64,000 nt of DNA from Clostridium sp. CAG:678 (GCA_000431535.1 HF991804.1:1-64000); one strand, 5' to 3'. Counted from the stretch's first letter, positions 52,745 through 61,930 are shown. Translations and numbers: made by a program. Notes: generated by a model not told the origin, from the sequence alone.

Positions 52745-54631
52745 TTATACCCCCAGTTCATCGGAGAAGAATTCGTAACTCGTGCGTGTGTCGCTCTCAT
52801 CTTCCAGATAGGTTTTAATGCGTTCCAGCCCTTCCTCTTCGCCGTATTTATTCAGTATATCCACAAAATATTCAAATCCCGTGCCTTTGAGCGCCTCGGC
52901 AAGCATCAGAAAATCATTTCTGTTTTCCGGCTCCAAATATCTTTCATACAAAGAGGCAATTTCATTTTTGTACGGGTCTGCGGTTTGGTTTCCATAGTTT
53001 TCTTCAAGGAAACCGATTTCTGTTGTGATCAATTGATCAGCATTCTGAAAATAAATATTGTAGGCGGAGAGCGCTCCTGTATCCGGCTCAATAAAGATCG
53101 TTTTTACACCGCTTGGCAGGCATTTTGAGCCGTAAAAGGGAGCCGTGTCTTCTTCAATGGTATTGCCGTTTATGCTCGGATCCATATACGGATAGATCAC
53201 GCGTATACCCTGTTTGGTTGTGTACTCCGCATAAGCCCCCATAAAGAAGGAGGGATACCCGGTGCCGGAAAAGGTGTTTCTGCCCGTTTCTTCCAGATTG
53301 GAATAAACCTTTTGCAAACTGTTTATTTTAATGTTAAAAACAGTGTTTTCGTTATATTCACAGCGGTAAAAGCCAAGGTTGGCCTTGTCATAAAGCGGCC
53401 GCAATCCGCTTTGCGGCAGATAGGCAAAATAGCCGGGCAGGAAAATGCCCTGCGCGTTTGAATAAAAAACAGGTGAAAAACCGATGTATTTTACCGTGAT
53501 TTCCGTAGTGTTTCCGTTTGGCGCAACCGTAAAATGATCTTCTTCCTGCTTAAATTGCAGGGCGTTTCCGTTTTGATCCTTCGCACTTTTGATCTTGTAT
53601 CCGTGATAAAGGGTAAATGTATATTCTTCCAGATCCGGCGTATCAATCTTCATCGTTACTTTTGCATGCAGTTTTGTGAAAACGCGCAGATCGGCAGTGT
53701 ATTCGCTGATCTGAAACTGTACTTCCCGTTTTGCTTTTTTGCCGTCGGGGTGCTCGTAATAATAAGTGCTGTCCGCCATGGAAGCGGATTCCGCCATATT
53801 ATCGCTGTCCAGCAAAACTTTGGATCCGGGCAGAACCGCGGTAAATAGACAAACCGCAGCCAAAACCAAAGCAGCGGCGCTGCGCAGCAGTTTAACGGGC
53901 TTTTTTTGGGCAGAGGTTTTGTAAAACATGACCGTTCCCAACAGAAAGATCCAGAATAAAAGAATACACCATCTTTGCGGCACAAGGGAATTGCCCCAAG
54001 CATAAATGGATCTCCAAGTGAGATCCGGTTCAAAAAATTCAAACAGCCTGAAAAAGTAAGACAGATCAATTTTCGTTATATCATAGATCATGGCGTCTAT
54101 GCCGGTGATCAGCGGGCTGCCCAGCAGGGTGATCAGCACCAAAAGCAGGTAGGCGATCAGCCGGTTTGTGAAATTTGCGAAAAACAGCCCGAATACGGCG
54201 CCCGTCAGCGGCACCAGAAAATAATTCAGCAGCACGGTTGCAAATAACTGCGGCAGAAACGCCGGAAAATTTGTGTCTCCCGCGGCAAAAATAATGCCGT
54301 TCAGGATCGCCGCTGCGGCAAAGAAAAGTGAAACCGTGATCAGCAGTATTTTTGCCTGCGCGGCTATCATGTTTCGCATTCCGCTTTTGGTTGCGCGCAA
54401 GCATTCGGACAGACCGCTTTTTTTCACTTTAACGCAGTATTCAAACCCTAAAAAGGCAAACACGGCAAACGCATACATGGAAAACGCCAGCGTGTCTTTT
54501 TCAAAATCGATATAACTCGCTGAATTGCTGTATATGGCAAAAGCAATGTAGGCAAGGATAAAGATGCCATAGATCAGATCCAGATACCAAGCGCGCAGCC
54601 AAAGTTTGGCGGCGGATTTAAAAGGGGTCAT
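52745..54631 (-). CDS. ABC-2-type permease with large extracellular domain
   Basis: A 628-residue membrane protein. About seven helices in residues 1-285 form an ABC-2-like permease; the remaining 340 residues are an extracellular beta-rich region (EEYTFTLYHGYKIKSAK, TTEITVKYIGFSPVFYSNAQ) resembling the N-terminal beta domain of M1-family peptidases found fused to some ABC-2 permeases, but no HExxH zinc motif is present. First gene of the operon; ATG 54631 has GGAGGTG upstream. The ATPase starts three bases after its stop. Confidence 0.75.
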   Translation of the reverse strand: MTPFKSAAKLWLRAWYLDLIYGIFILAYIAFAIYSNSASYIDFEKDTLAFSMYAFAVFAFLGFEYCVKVKKSGLSECLRATKSGMRNMIAAQAKILLITVSLFFAAAAILNGIIFAAGDTNFPAFLPQLFATVLLNYFLVPLTGAVFGLFFANFTNRLIAYLLLVLITLLGSPLITGIDAMIYDITKIDLSYFFRLFEFFEPDLTWRSIYAWGNSLVPQRWCILLFWIFLLGTVMFYKTSAQKKPVKLLRSAAALVLAAVCLFTAVLPGSKVLLDSDNMAESASMADSTYYYEHPDGKKAKREVQFQISEYTADLRVFTKLHAKVTMKIDTPDLEEYTFTLYHGYKIKSAKDQNGNALQFKQEEDHFTVAPNGNTTEITVKYIGFSPVFYSNAQGIFLPGYFAYLPQSGLRPLYDKANLGFYRCEYNENTVFNIKINSLQKVYSNLEETGRNTFSGTGYPSFFMGAYAEYTTKQGIRVIYPYMDPSINGNTIEEDTAPFYGSKCLPSGVKTIFIEPDTGALSAYNIYFQNADQLITTEIGFLEENYGNQTADPYKNEIASLYERYLEPENRNDFLMLAEALKGTGFEYFVDILNKYGEEEGLERIKTYLEDESDTRTSYEFFSDELGV

Positions 54632-54658
54632 CCAATCACCTCCATGCACATGCAAAAC

Positions 54659-54754
54659 GGCGCACCGCACCGTTCTGAAAAACGCAGTGCAGTGCGCCGA
54701 AATCTGTGATTTATATTGTTATTTCTGATAGAGCCCTGTGCGCGGCAACGCACA
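54659..54754 (-). promoter_or_regulatory. Structured leader of the ABC operon
   Basis: Between the promoter and the permease start the minus-strand RNA can form TGTGCG/CGCACA (54754-54737) and then GGCGCAC-GCAC paired with GTGC-GTGCGCC (54698-54659), followed by GTTTTGC. The second hairpin with its short T run looks like an attenuator 28 bases before the ATG. Confidence 0.45.
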
Positions 54755-54793
54755 CTTGGAGATATTGTAATGGTTTTATTATTCTTCTCTTTT

Positions 54794-54822
54794 ATTCTAA
54801 AGGAAAAGGATCGGATTGTCAA
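54794..54822 (-). promoter_or_regulatory. Promoter of the ABC operon
   Basis: On the minus strand TTGACA (54822-54817), 17-base spacer, TAGAAT (54799-54794). The leader is about 155 bases long. Confidence 0.75.
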
Positions 54823-54917
54823 CAAATTAACAAAATTACTTCCGGTTTTTATCTGAAATGTAACGAAAAGAACCGCAAATGAACTGCTTATGCTAAGCAG
54901 CAGGCACATATATTTTT

Positions 54918-54968
54918 TTGTTAAGTTGCTAAACAATACTTGACAAGTGCATACCGCCGCGCTATAAT
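54918..54968 (+). promoter_or_regulatory. Promoter and likely operator of marR-sufC-sufB
   Basis: TTGACA (54940-54945), 17-base spacer, TATAAT (54963-54968). An inverted repeat TTGTTAAGT (54918-54926) and ACTTGACAA (54938-54946), 8 of 9 positions, overlaps the -35 box. This is where a MarR-type repressor would bind, so autoregulation is likely. Confidence 0.7.
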
Positions 54969-54993
54969 ATGGAAAAAAAGGGGGAACGCGCCT

Positions 54994-55497
54994 ATGCAGT
55001 GCGAAATATCAAGAAATTTTTTTGATATGGTTGATGAGATTTTTGCCGAGCAAAAGCAGCCGGTGGACTGCGGCGGCAAGTTTCGGCTTTACCGCTCTGA
55101 GATCAATTTGCTTGAACTGATCGGCAGCTGCCCGGACGCGAATGTGAGCGAGCTTTCCGCCAGATCCGCCGTTACCAAAAGCGCGGTAACGCAGATCAGC
55201 GTTAAACTTTGTGAAAAAGGGCTGATAGAAACCTATAAAAGCCTCCATAATAAAAAAGAAAAATATTTCCGCTTAACGCCGGCGGGTCTGGAGGCCAAGG
55301 CGCAGTATGAGGAAATGAACAAACAGGCCGCGGCAAAGATGCGTAGTTATCTCTGCGCCCTGAGCATAGAGGAAAAAAAGACGATCATGGATTTTATCCG
55401 CGCGGCAAAGGAATATATGCCGGCGTACAGTTTTGCCTGTTCGCATGCGGACGATCAGAAAGCGCCGTGCCTTGCGGCGCATGAAAAGGAGTTTTAA
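54994..55497 (+). CDS. MarR-family regulator, first gene of the suf operon
   Basis: A 167-residue winged-helix protein of the MarR type: LLELIGSCPDANVSELSARS, AVTKSAVTQISVKLCEKGLI (recognition helix) and the wing HNKKEKYFRLTPAG. Helices at both ends should form the dimer interface. It contains several Cys: one at position 3, VDCGG, SCPD, LCEK, YLCAL and a C-terminal CSHADDQKAPC. The last pair might bind metal or an iron-sulfur cluster. sufC starts two bases after the stop, and its ribosome site lies inside this gene, so the regulator probably controls Fe-S cluster assembly. ATG 54994 follows AGGGGGA. Confidence 0.8.
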   Translation: MQCEISRNFFDMVDEIFAEQKQPVDCGGKFRLYRSEINLLELIGSCPDANVSELSARSAVTKSAVTQISVKLCEKGLIETYKSLHNKKEKYFRLTPAGLEAKAQYEEMNKQAAAKMRSYLCALSIEEKKTIMDFIRAAKEYMPAYSFACSHADDQKAPCLAAHEKEF

Positions 55498-55499
55498 AG

Positions 55500-56243
55500 A
55501 TGCTGGAACTGAAAAATATTTCTTTTTCCGTTGAGGATGAGGCAAATAAAAAGCAAAAAGAGATCTTGAATCATATCAATCTTACCGTTGATAAAGACAG
55601 TTTTGTTGTGATTACCGGCCCTAACGGCGGCGGCAAATCCACGCTTGCCAAGATTATTATGGGCATTGAAAAGCCCACCTCTGGGCAGATCCTGTATAAA
55701 GGGCAGGATATTACAGGTCTGGATATCAACGAACGTGCCAAACTGGGCATCGGGTTTGCTTTTCAGCAGCCGGTGCGCTTTAAGGGGCTTACCGTGCGCG
55801 ATCTTCTGAGCCTTGCCGTAAACCGGGCGGTGGATACGCACGAACTCTGCGGCTATCTTTCCGAAGTGGGGCTGTGTGCCGCCGATTATATCAACCGTGA
55901 GATCAACGCCAGCCTTTCCGGCGGCGAATTAAAGCGCATTGAGATCGCGATGCTCATGGCGCGCGGGGTGGATTTTTCCTTGTTTGACGAGCCGGAGGCG
56001 GGAATCGATCTCTGGAGTTTCAACAATCTGATCGCGGTTTTTGAAAAACTGCGGGATACCAAGCACGGCGCGGTTGTGATCATTTCACATCAGGAAAGGA
56101 TTCTGGAGATTGCGGATAAGATCGTGGTTGTTTCCGGCGGAGAGATCACTGCCGAAGGCCCGAAAGAAGAGATCCTGCCGGAACTGCTTTCCGATTCCAG
56201 CGCGTGCAAGTTTTATAAAGCAAGGAGGAGCGGCAATGACTGA
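55500..56243 (+). CDS. sufC: Fe-S cluster assembly ATPase SufC
   Basis: A 247-residue ABC-type ATPase. Walker A ITGPNGGGKSTLAKIIMG, Q loop AFQQPVRFKG, signature LSGGELKRIEIAMLMARG, Walker B FSLFDEPEAGIDLWSF and the switch His in ISHQERIL; the EPEAGIDLWSF version is typical of SufC rather than transporters. It pairs with a single SufB-type scaffold, forming the minimal two-protein system. It overlaps sufB by eight bases. Confidence 0.93.
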   Translation: MLELKNISFSVEDEANKKQKEILNHINLTVDKDSFVVITGPNGGGKSTLAKIIMGIEKPTSGQILYKGQDITGLDINERAKLGIGFAFQQPVRFKGLTVRDLLSLAVNRAVDTHELCGYLSEVGLCAADYINREINASLSGGELKRIEIAMLMARGVDFSLFDEPEAGIDLWSFNNLIAVFEKLRDTKHGAVVIISHQERILEIADKIVVVSGGEITAEGPKEEILPELLSDSSACKFYKARRSGND

Positions 56244-57168
56244 TATTAAGAATAACCCGATTTTGGGCGGACTGCTTAAGACCATAGCCGGCATTGCAGA
56301 CACGCCCAAGGGCGCATACAATATAAGAGTGGACGGCAAAGGCATCGGCCGCCAGAGCACAAAAAATATAGAGATCGTTCCCAAGCCGGAGGGCAAGGGC
56401 ATAGAAATCTATGTTAAGCCGGGCACCAAGGGCGAATATGTGCATATTCCCGTTGTGGTGGATCAAAGCGGCTTTCAGGATCTGGTGTATAACGATTTTT
56501 ACATCGGGGATGATTCCGATGTGGATATCATCGCCGGCTGCGGCATTCACAATGACGGCGAGCATCTTTCCCAGCATGACGGCATCCATACATTCCATGT
56601 TGGCAAAAACGCAAAGGTGCGCTATGTGGAAAAGCATTACGGTGAGGGCAACGGCAGCGGAGAGCGCGTTCTGAACCCGGTAACGGTGGTGCATCTGGAA
56701 AAAGGCGCCTATCTGGAGATGGAAACCGTGCAGATCGAGGGCGTGGACTCCACAAAGCGTGTTACAAACGCGGATCTGAAAGAAGACGCCCGCTTGGTTA
56801 TTAAAGAAAAGATCATGACCAGCGGCAGCCAGACGGCAACAACGGATTTTACCGTTGAGCTTAACGGCAACAATTCCAGCGCGGAGATCAGTTCCCGCTC
56901 CGTCGCAAAGGGCAATTCCAAGCAGGAATTCTATTCCGCCCTGCACGGCAACGCGGAGTGCGCCGGTCATTCTGAGTGCGATTCCATTATTATGGAAAAC
57001 GGCTTTGTAAAATCCGTGCCGGAGATCATTGCAAACGATGTAAATGCCTCTCTGATCCACGAGGCGGCGATCGGCAAGATCGCGGGCGAACAGATCACAA
57101 AACTGATGACCCTTGGCCTTTCTCACGAAGAGGCGGAGGCGCAGATCGTAAAAGGCTTTTTAAAGTAA
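56236..57168 (+). CDS. sufB: SufB/SufD-family scaffold, minimal form
   Basis: A 310-residue SufBD protein, much shorter than E. coli SufB (495) and with only the beta-helix core and C-terminal helices: VPVVVDQSG region, HNDGEHLSQHDGIHTFHVG, NAKVRYVEKHYGEG, SSRSVAKGNSKQEFY, AGHSECDSII, and AAIGKIAGEQITKLMTLGLS near the end. Cys in AECAGHSECDS and the His of SLIHEAAIG are candidates for cluster binding. There is no sufD, sufS or sufU beside it. ATG 56236 has AAGGAGG upstream. Confidence 0.9.
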   Translation: MTDIKNNPILGGLLKTIAGIADTPKGAYNIRVDGKGIGRQSTKNIEIVPKPEGKGIEIYVKPGTKGEYVHIPVVVDQSGFQDLVYNDFYIGDDSDVDIIAGCGIHNDGEHLSQHDGIHTFHVGKNAKVRYVEKHYGEGNGSGERVLNPVTVVHLEKGAYLEMETVQIEGVDSTKRVTNADLKEDARLVIKEKIMTSGSQTATTDFTVELNGNNSSAEISSRSVAKGNSKQEFYSALHGNAECAGHSECDSIIMENGFVKSVPEIIANDVNASLIHEAAIGKIAGEQITKLMTLGLSHEEAEAQIVKGFLK

Positions 57169-57207
57169 AAGCTGAGAAACGCAGGCGGATGAGCATGTAT
57201 AAAAAAG

Positions 57208-57250
57208 AACACCCGGTCAGATTGTGTCTGATCGGGTGTTTCTGTATTTT
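57208..57250 (+). terminator. Terminator of the suf operon
   Basis: AACACCCG-TCAG pairs with CTGA-CGGGTGTT (57208-57240), followed by TCTGTATTTTT. Confidence 0.8.
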
Positions 57251-57285
57251 TAAAATCATATCTTAATTTTGTTTCGCGCAAAAAT

Positions 57286-58137
57286 TTACTTTCTCATATA
57301 AAATACGGCAAATGTTTTAGGCCCGCAGTGGGAGGAAATGGTGCAGCCGGCGTCTGCGGTCAGGATCTCCTTGAAATCCGCCTTGCCGCTGGCAACGCCT
57401 TTTGCAAATGCGGTGATTTCACCGGCAACGCTGCCGGAATTCGCAATAATAATACGGTCTGTATCCATTTTTGCGGCGTTTGCAAAGGTGTCGTTCACAT
57501 ACTGCCTGTAAACATTCTCTATTTTGCCGCGGTATTTCTTTATAACGTCCATTGTGCCGTCCGCCGGGTCAACGCCGATCACAGGCTTTATGCCAAGCAC
57601 GTTTGCGCCGAATCTTGCAACCGCGCTGCATCTGCCGCCTTTATAAAGATAAACCAAATTATCCAGCACAAAGGTGGCGTGCACTTTAGGCACAAGGGAT
57701 CGAATGCGGTTTGCAATCTTTTTTGCGTCAAAGTCTTTGTCCCTTAAATCACACGCTTTCAGCACAAGCAGCCCCATGCCGCCGCACAGGTTTTTGGAAT
57801 CCACAACATGCACATTGCTGAAATCACCCGCCGCCGTAACTGCGTTCTGATAACTGGATGAGATCGCGCTGGAAAGGCTGATGTGTACAACGCTGTCCCC
57901 CTGCCGGCTTGCCGCGCTGAACACCTCATAATAGGACGCAGGCGAAACCGCCGCGGTCTTGGGCATTTCACCCGTTTTAGACACATGGGCGTAGATATCG
58001 TCCCGCGTGATCTCCTCGCCGTCCAAATAGGATTCGCTGCCAAGCAGAATAGAAAGCGGCGTTATTTTGATGTTTCTTGATTCAATTATATCTTTCGGCA
58101 GATCGCAGGTTGAGTCTGCCGTAATGATAACGCTCAT
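57286..58137 (-). CDS. DegV family fatty-acid-binding protein
   Basis: A 283-residue DegV protein. It opens SVIITADSTCDLPKDIIESR and has TAAVSPASYYEVF, HISLSSAISSSYQNAV, VVDSKNLCGGMGLLVL and KGGRCSA. Members bind a fatty acid and in Gram-positives can serve the fatty acid kinase FakA as FakB; no fakA is nearby. ATG 58137 has AAAGGAG upstream. Confidence 0.92.
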   Translation of the reverse strand: MSVIITADSTCDLPKDIIESRNIKITPLSILLGSESYLDGEEITRDDIYAHVSKTGEMPKTAAVSPASYYEVFSAASRQGDSVVHISLSSAISSSYQNAVTAAGDFSNVHVVDSKNLCGGMGLLVLKACDLRDKDFDAKKIANRIRSLVPKVHATFVLDNLVYLYKGGRCSAVARFGANVLGIKPVIGVDPADGTMDVIKKYRGKIENVYRQYVNDTFANAAKMDTDRIIIANSGSVAGEITAFAKGVASGKADFKEILTADAGCTISSHCGPKTFAVFYMRK

Positions 58138-58253
58138 TGCCGCTGCTCCTTTGCAGATATTAATGCGCATTATACCATAAGATCGTTAAAAATTCAACAA
58201 ATACGCTTTATTATCATACCCATTTTATAAAAAATTAAGATTTAAAAATTGCG

Positions 58254-59141
58254 CTACCTTTGCGGCGCGGCTGCGGCAAGTTCTTCCAAAGGCGCGTAAA
58301 CCACGCTTTTTGCCCTGATACTTAACGTGTCGTTTCGCAGTTCAATGCCCACGGTTATGTTGCCGATCTGCTGTTCGTCTGCATTTTTATATAAAGCGTA
58401 AACCGGGATCTGCGCATGCGCTACATTTTCATCTTCATCATAGCTTATCACTGCCGGAGCCAGCCGGATGGAGTCCACATCGGCGTAGCTGCCGTCCTGC
58501 GCTCTGGGCGCATTGGTGTAATAGGCGCGGAATTCCGGCAGCGCAAGGCCGGTTTGCGCGTCAAACTGCACATTTGTTGTGCTGTAATCCATAACGAACT
58601 GCAAAAGGTTTGGGTATGCCTGCGGCCGGCTCAGATAGCATGTTACGATGCCGTTGAAATAGGCAAGCCAGTTTTCGGCGTTTGTGTAGTGCACGGTATA
58701 CGGATCTTTTCCGCCGCTTTCGGAAGGCGTAAGCACATACAGCCCGTAAAGCGGCTGTGTTTCGTCAGAACCGGCGGGGGTTTCCTCGTCAAGAAGAATA
58801 ATATCCGCTCTGCCGTTTTGGTCAAAATCCTGCAGGTAAACCCTGGTGTTTGTGCTGCCGAAGTTTTCGTTCCAGTCTGCAAACTCCGCCTCGGTATCGC
58901 CGTGCACGATAATGGCGTAATCGCCGTCTTTATAAACGGAAACGCCGTCATTTTCCGCAATCAGCGTTCGTTTGCCTGTTTTTTGCGGCCCCTGCCCGTT
59001 TACATTGTAACTGGTGCTCTGCGCCGTTGCCTGCTCCAGAGAGGGTTTGTATACCTTATTATAATAGAATACGCCTGCCGCGGTCAGCACAATCAGCACT
59101 GCGGCAAGGATCCATATGCCGGCAACTCCTCTTTTTCTGTT
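58254..59141 (-). CDS. Membrane-anchored extracellular protein, unknown
   Basis: A 295-residue protein with a basic N-terminus and one membrane helix (GIWILAAVLIVLTAAGVFYY), then an extracellular domain. DFDQNGRADIILLDEE resembles an FG-GAP/VCBS-type calcium-binding repeat, found once. The rest gives no family. It starts seven bases after the HAD gene, so it is the last gene of a four-gene minus-strand group (mrp and dCMP deaminase upstream). Confidence 0.7.
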   Translation of the reverse strand, partial: NRKRGVAGIWILAAVLIVLTAAGVFYYNKVYKPSLEQATAQSTSYNVNGQGPQKTGKRTLIAENDGVSVYKDGDYAIIVHGDTEAEFADWNENFGSTNTRVYLQDFDQNGRADIILLDEETPAGSDETQPLYGLYVLTPSESGGKDPYTVHYTNAENWLAYFNGIVTCYLSRPQAYPNLLQFVMDYSTTNVQFDAQTGLALPEFRAYYTNAPRAQDGSYADVDSIRLAPAVISYDEDENVAHAQIPVYALYKNADEQQIGNITVGIELRNDTLSIRAKSVVYAPLEELAAAAPQR

Positions 59142-59148
59142 CATCAGA

Positions 59149-59739
59149 TCATTCCCCGTATTTTTCGCTGTAGTTAAACACAACGCGCTTTCCGTGCTCT
59201 ATATGATAGCAATTGCCGCAGGCAAGCGAAAAAATGTATTTATCGTGCCTGTAAGAATCGGAATACACGTCCATTACTTTTATGTTATCTTTGCCGAATT
59301 TTTCATAAAGGCGGCGCACTTTTTCTTTTCCGCGGCAGTTTTCGCCCACGATGGCGCCGGTTTTTTCGCTGTGCCGTGTGCAGATCAGGTAGTCAAATTT
59401 TGCCCGTTTCGCAATTTCATCCAGCAGAAAATCCGGCGAAGCGCTTATGATAACGCCTTTTCGCTTTCTTTCAAAAAACCACGGATAAAGCTGCTTTTCA
59501 TGCCTGTTCCAGAATCCGTTTACCGCCTTTTTCAGCGGAATCATCGGTGTAAACAGAAAACACACTTTTTTAAATGCGGTAAATGAGATGATCCTGCACA
59601 CCATCAGAATAAGCGCTGCGATGATGACGGGCGTCAGAATAAGGATCCACGGGTAATGCAGCAGGCAGTAGCCTATAAACAGCGAACCGCTGTCAAACGG
59701 CACAAGGGTTTTGTCAAAATCATAAATATCCAGTTCCAA
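59149..59739 (-). CDS. HAD-IB family phosphatase-like protein, membrane-associated
   Basis: A 196-residue protein. Motif I is IYDFDKTLVPFDSGS, motif II is VIISASPDF and motif III/IV is MDVYSDSYRHDKY; SerB-like HAD-IB members share this layout. A hydrophobic stretch (ILILTPVIIAALILMV) in the cap suggests membrane contact. I place the start at TTG 59739, right after the deaminase stop with GGAG upstream; an ATG at 59790 would overlap the deaminase by 50 bases. Substrate unknown. Confidence 0.75.
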   Translation of the reverse strand: MELDIYDFDKTLVPFDSGSLFIGYCLLHYPWILILTPVIIAALILMVCRIISFTAFKKVCFLFTPMIPLKKAVNGFWNRHEKQLYPWFFERKRKGVIISASPDFLLDEIAKRAKFDYLICTRHSEKTGAIVGENCRGKEKVRRLYEKFGKDNIKVMDVYSDSYRHDKYIFSLACGNCYHIEHGKRVVFNYSEKYGE

Positions 59740-59740
59740 A

Positions 59741-60247
59741 TCAAATTTTCTCCGCTTCAAAATCAATTTCCAGTTTTTTGCTGCTTTCAAATTTGGTCAG
59801 TTTCACCCCGGCGGCGTCAAGCATCCGCCTGCTGGCGCGGTTGTTATCCGTGTCATAATATTTATCGCTTATGTAAATGATCTCTTTAATGCCCGCCTGA
59901 ATAATCGCCTTTGCGCATTCGTTGCAGGGGAAAAGGGCAACATAGATCCGGGAGCCTTTCACGCCGATCCCGTTTGAGTTTAAAATAGCGTTCAGTTCCG
60001 CGTGGCACACGAAGGGGTATTTTGTGTCATTCTGATTGTCCGCCTTGCGTTCCCAGGGAAAATCCTCGTCCGAACAGCCGCGCGGAAATCCGTTGTAGCC
60101 CACGCTTACGATCCGGTTATCGTCATTTACGATGCAGGCGCCCACCTGTGTATTCGGATCTTTGCTGCGCATTGCGGAAAGCAGCGCAACGCCCATAAAA
60201 TATTCGTCCCATGAAATATAGTCTTCTCTTTTCGCCAAACCAAACAC
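59741..60247 (-). CDS. Deoxycytidylate (dCMP) deaminase
   Basis: A 168-residue zinc deaminase. The catalytic motif is CHAELNAIL with [10 protein letters not shown] completing the zinc site, and [12 protein letters not shown] is typical of dCMP deaminases (ComEB type). It makes dUMP for thymidylate synthesis. The HAD gene follows directly on the same strand. Confidence 0.92.
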   Translation of the reverse strand: MFGLAKREDYISWDEYFMGVALLSAMRSKDPNTQVGACIVNDDNRIVSVGYNGFPRGCSDEDFPWERKADNQNDTKYPFVCHAELNAILNSNGIGVKGSRIYVALFPCNECAKAIIQAGIKEIIYISDKYYDTDNNRASRRMLDAAGVKLTKFESSKKLEIDFEAEKI

Positions 60248-60308
60248 CCTTTCGTATTTCCGTAAAATTCAAATAAGCCGCACTTGAAACGCGCGGCTTT
60301 ATGCTCTG

Positions 60309-61133
60309 TTATTTGCCCTCCAGTGCGCTTACGAACGCATCCAGTTCGCTCAGGTGCGCTTCTTCCACTCTGCCTTCGTCCACCATGCGGTTGATCTTGG
60401 GGTCGATCGGCAGTTTCGCAAGCACGGGAATGCCCAGTTCCCCGGCAGTTTCGTCTATTTTTGATCTGCCGAACAGCTCGTGCTTTTTGCCGCAGTCCGG
60501 GCAAACGAAATAGCTCATGTTCTCCACCACGCCAAGCACGGGGATATGCATCAGCTTTGCCATGTTAAACGCTTTGTTAACGATCATTTTAACCAGATCC
60601 TGCGGCGTGGAAACGATCACGATCCCGTCCACCGGCAGGCTCTGAAATACGGTAAGCGCAACGTCGCCCGTTCCCGGCGGCATATCCACAAACAGATAAT
60701 CCAGTTCGCCCCAGCGCACTTCTGTCCAAAACTGTTCCACAACGCCGCTGATCACCGGCCCGCGCCAAACAACCGGGGATTCCTCGCTTTCCAGCAGCAT
60801 GTTTATGCTCATAACCTTGATGCCGGTCTTTGTAATATTGGGCAGTAAAAATTCGCTGTCCTGCTTTGCTCTTTGGGAAACGCCGAAAGATTTGGGTACG
60901 GACGGGCCGGTGATATCCGCGTCCAGCACGCCCACTTTCAGCCCTGCCTTTGCGCAGGCAGAGGCAAGCAGGCAGGTAACCAGGCTTTTGCCGACGCCGC
61001 CTTTGCCGCTGACAACGCCGATCACTTTTTTAATATGGGAAGCCTTATTCATCGGCTTTAAAAAACTTTGCGGCTCTTTCCTTTCCCCGCAGTTCTGCGC
61101 GCAGGAAGAGCAGTCATGACTGCATTCGGCCAT
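60309..61133 (-). CDS. Mrp/NBP35-family Fe-S carrier ATPase
   Basis: A 274-residue P-loop ATPase. Walker A VVSGKGGVGKSLVTCLL (deviant type), LDADITGPSVPK, FVDMPPGTGDVALTVFQSLP, and VENMSYFVCPDCGKKHELFG, whose CPDC pair holds a bridging cluster. A Cys-rich N-terminus (ECSHDCSSCAQNC) resembles the NBP35 type. It likely transfers Fe-S clusters to apoproteins. Start at ATG 61133 is favoured over 61142 by GGAG spacing. Confidence 0.92.
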   Translation of the reverse strand: MAECSHDCSSCAQNCGERKEPQSFLKPMNKASHIKKVIGVVSGKGGVGKSLVTCLLASACAKAGLKVGVLDADITGPSVPKSFGVSQRAKQDSEFLLPNITKTGIKVMSINMLLESEESPVVWRGPVISGVVEQFWTEVRWGELDYLFVDMPPGTGDVALTVFQSLPVDGIVIVSTPQDLVKMIVNKAFNMAKLMHIPVLGVVENMSYFVCPDCGKKHELFGRSKIDETAGELGIPVLAKLPIDPKINRMVDEGRVEEAHLSELDAFVSALEGK

Positions 61134-61237
61134 TTCAAACATCTCCGTAAATTTTTTAGTTTATAAATATTATAAACTTTTTTAGGGATTATAGCATATA
61201 AAAACACTTTTATCAATAGCTGCGGCAAAACTGCGTG

Positions 61238-61861
61238 TCAGCCGCCGTAATTGCGGATCAGGGAAACCACTTTGCCCAAAACCGCCACTTCCTTTACAAG
61301 AATCGGCTCATATTCATCATTTTCCGGCTGCAGGCGGAAACCGCCTTTCTCTTTATAAAAACGCTTTACGGTTGCCTCATCGCCGATCAGCGCCACCACG
61401 ATATCGCCGTTTTCCGCAACAGGCGTGCGGCGCACAATGATGATATCCCCATCCAGAATATGGGCGTTGATCATGGAATCGCCGCGCACGTGCAGGGCAA
61501 AGTATTCGCCGTTTCTGTCCACGGCGGCGGGGATGTATTCCTCAATCTGCTCCTGCGCCAGAATGGGCATGCCTGCCGTAACGGTGCCCAGCAGCGGCAC
61601 GGAAACGGATCTTGCGCCGCCGCCCGTAAGGCGGATCGTGCGTTTCAGATTCGGGTCTCTTTCTATGTAACCGGCTTTTTCAAGCGCGTTCAGGTTGTAT
61701 TGAACCGTAGAGGTGGAGCGCAGGCCCACCGCCTCGCCGATCTCCCGCACGGACGGCGCCACGCCGCGCTCTTCGATCACGCGCTGGATGTAGTCTAACA
61801 CCGCCTGCTGGGTCTTGTTGATCTTATTCAAAATGCTCACCGCCGTATGTTTTTTATGCAA
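61238..61861 (-). CDS. lexA: SOS repressor LexA
   Basis: A 207-residue (or about 200) repressor. The N-terminal winged helix has QQAVLDYIQRVIEERGVAPS, VREIGEAVGLRSTSTVQYNL; the self-cleavage site is Ala-Gly in TVTAGMP; the Ser-Lys dyad is Ser in GDSMINAHI and Lys in EATVKRFYKE. The start is uncertain: TTG at 61861 or GTG at 61840, neither with a clear ribosome site. Confidence 0.93.
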   Translation of the reverse strand: MHKKHTAVSILNKINKTQQAVLDYIQRVIEERGVAPSVREIGEAVGLRSTSTVQYNLNALEKAGYIERDPNLKRTIRLTGGGARSVSVPLLGTVTAGMPILAQEQIEEYIPAAVDRNGEYFALHVRGDSMINAHILDGDIIIVRRTPVAENGDIVVALIGDEATVKRFYKEKGGFRLQPENDEYEPILVKEVAVLGKVVSLIRNYGG

Positions 61862-61891
61862 AAGATTAAATCTATATTTTTAGTTAAAACT

Positions 61892-61930
61892 ATTGTATCA
61901 TAGGCGTTTTTAAAAGTCAAACATTTGTAC
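61892..61930 (-). promoter_or_regulatory. lexA promoter with weak LexA-box-like site
   Basis: On the minus strand TTGACT (61920-61915), 17-base spacer, TACAAT (61897-61892). Next to the -35 lies AAACATTTGTAC (61919-61930), 9 of 12 positions of a GAACATATGTTC-type box, so autoregulation is possible but weakly supported. Confidence 0.45.

Noticed and set aside
54628..54936. 102-residue reading frame running into the permease start
   Set aside because: It begins upstream of the mapped-looking promoter and has no start codon with a ribosome site inside the leader; the leader is explained better by RNA hairpins.
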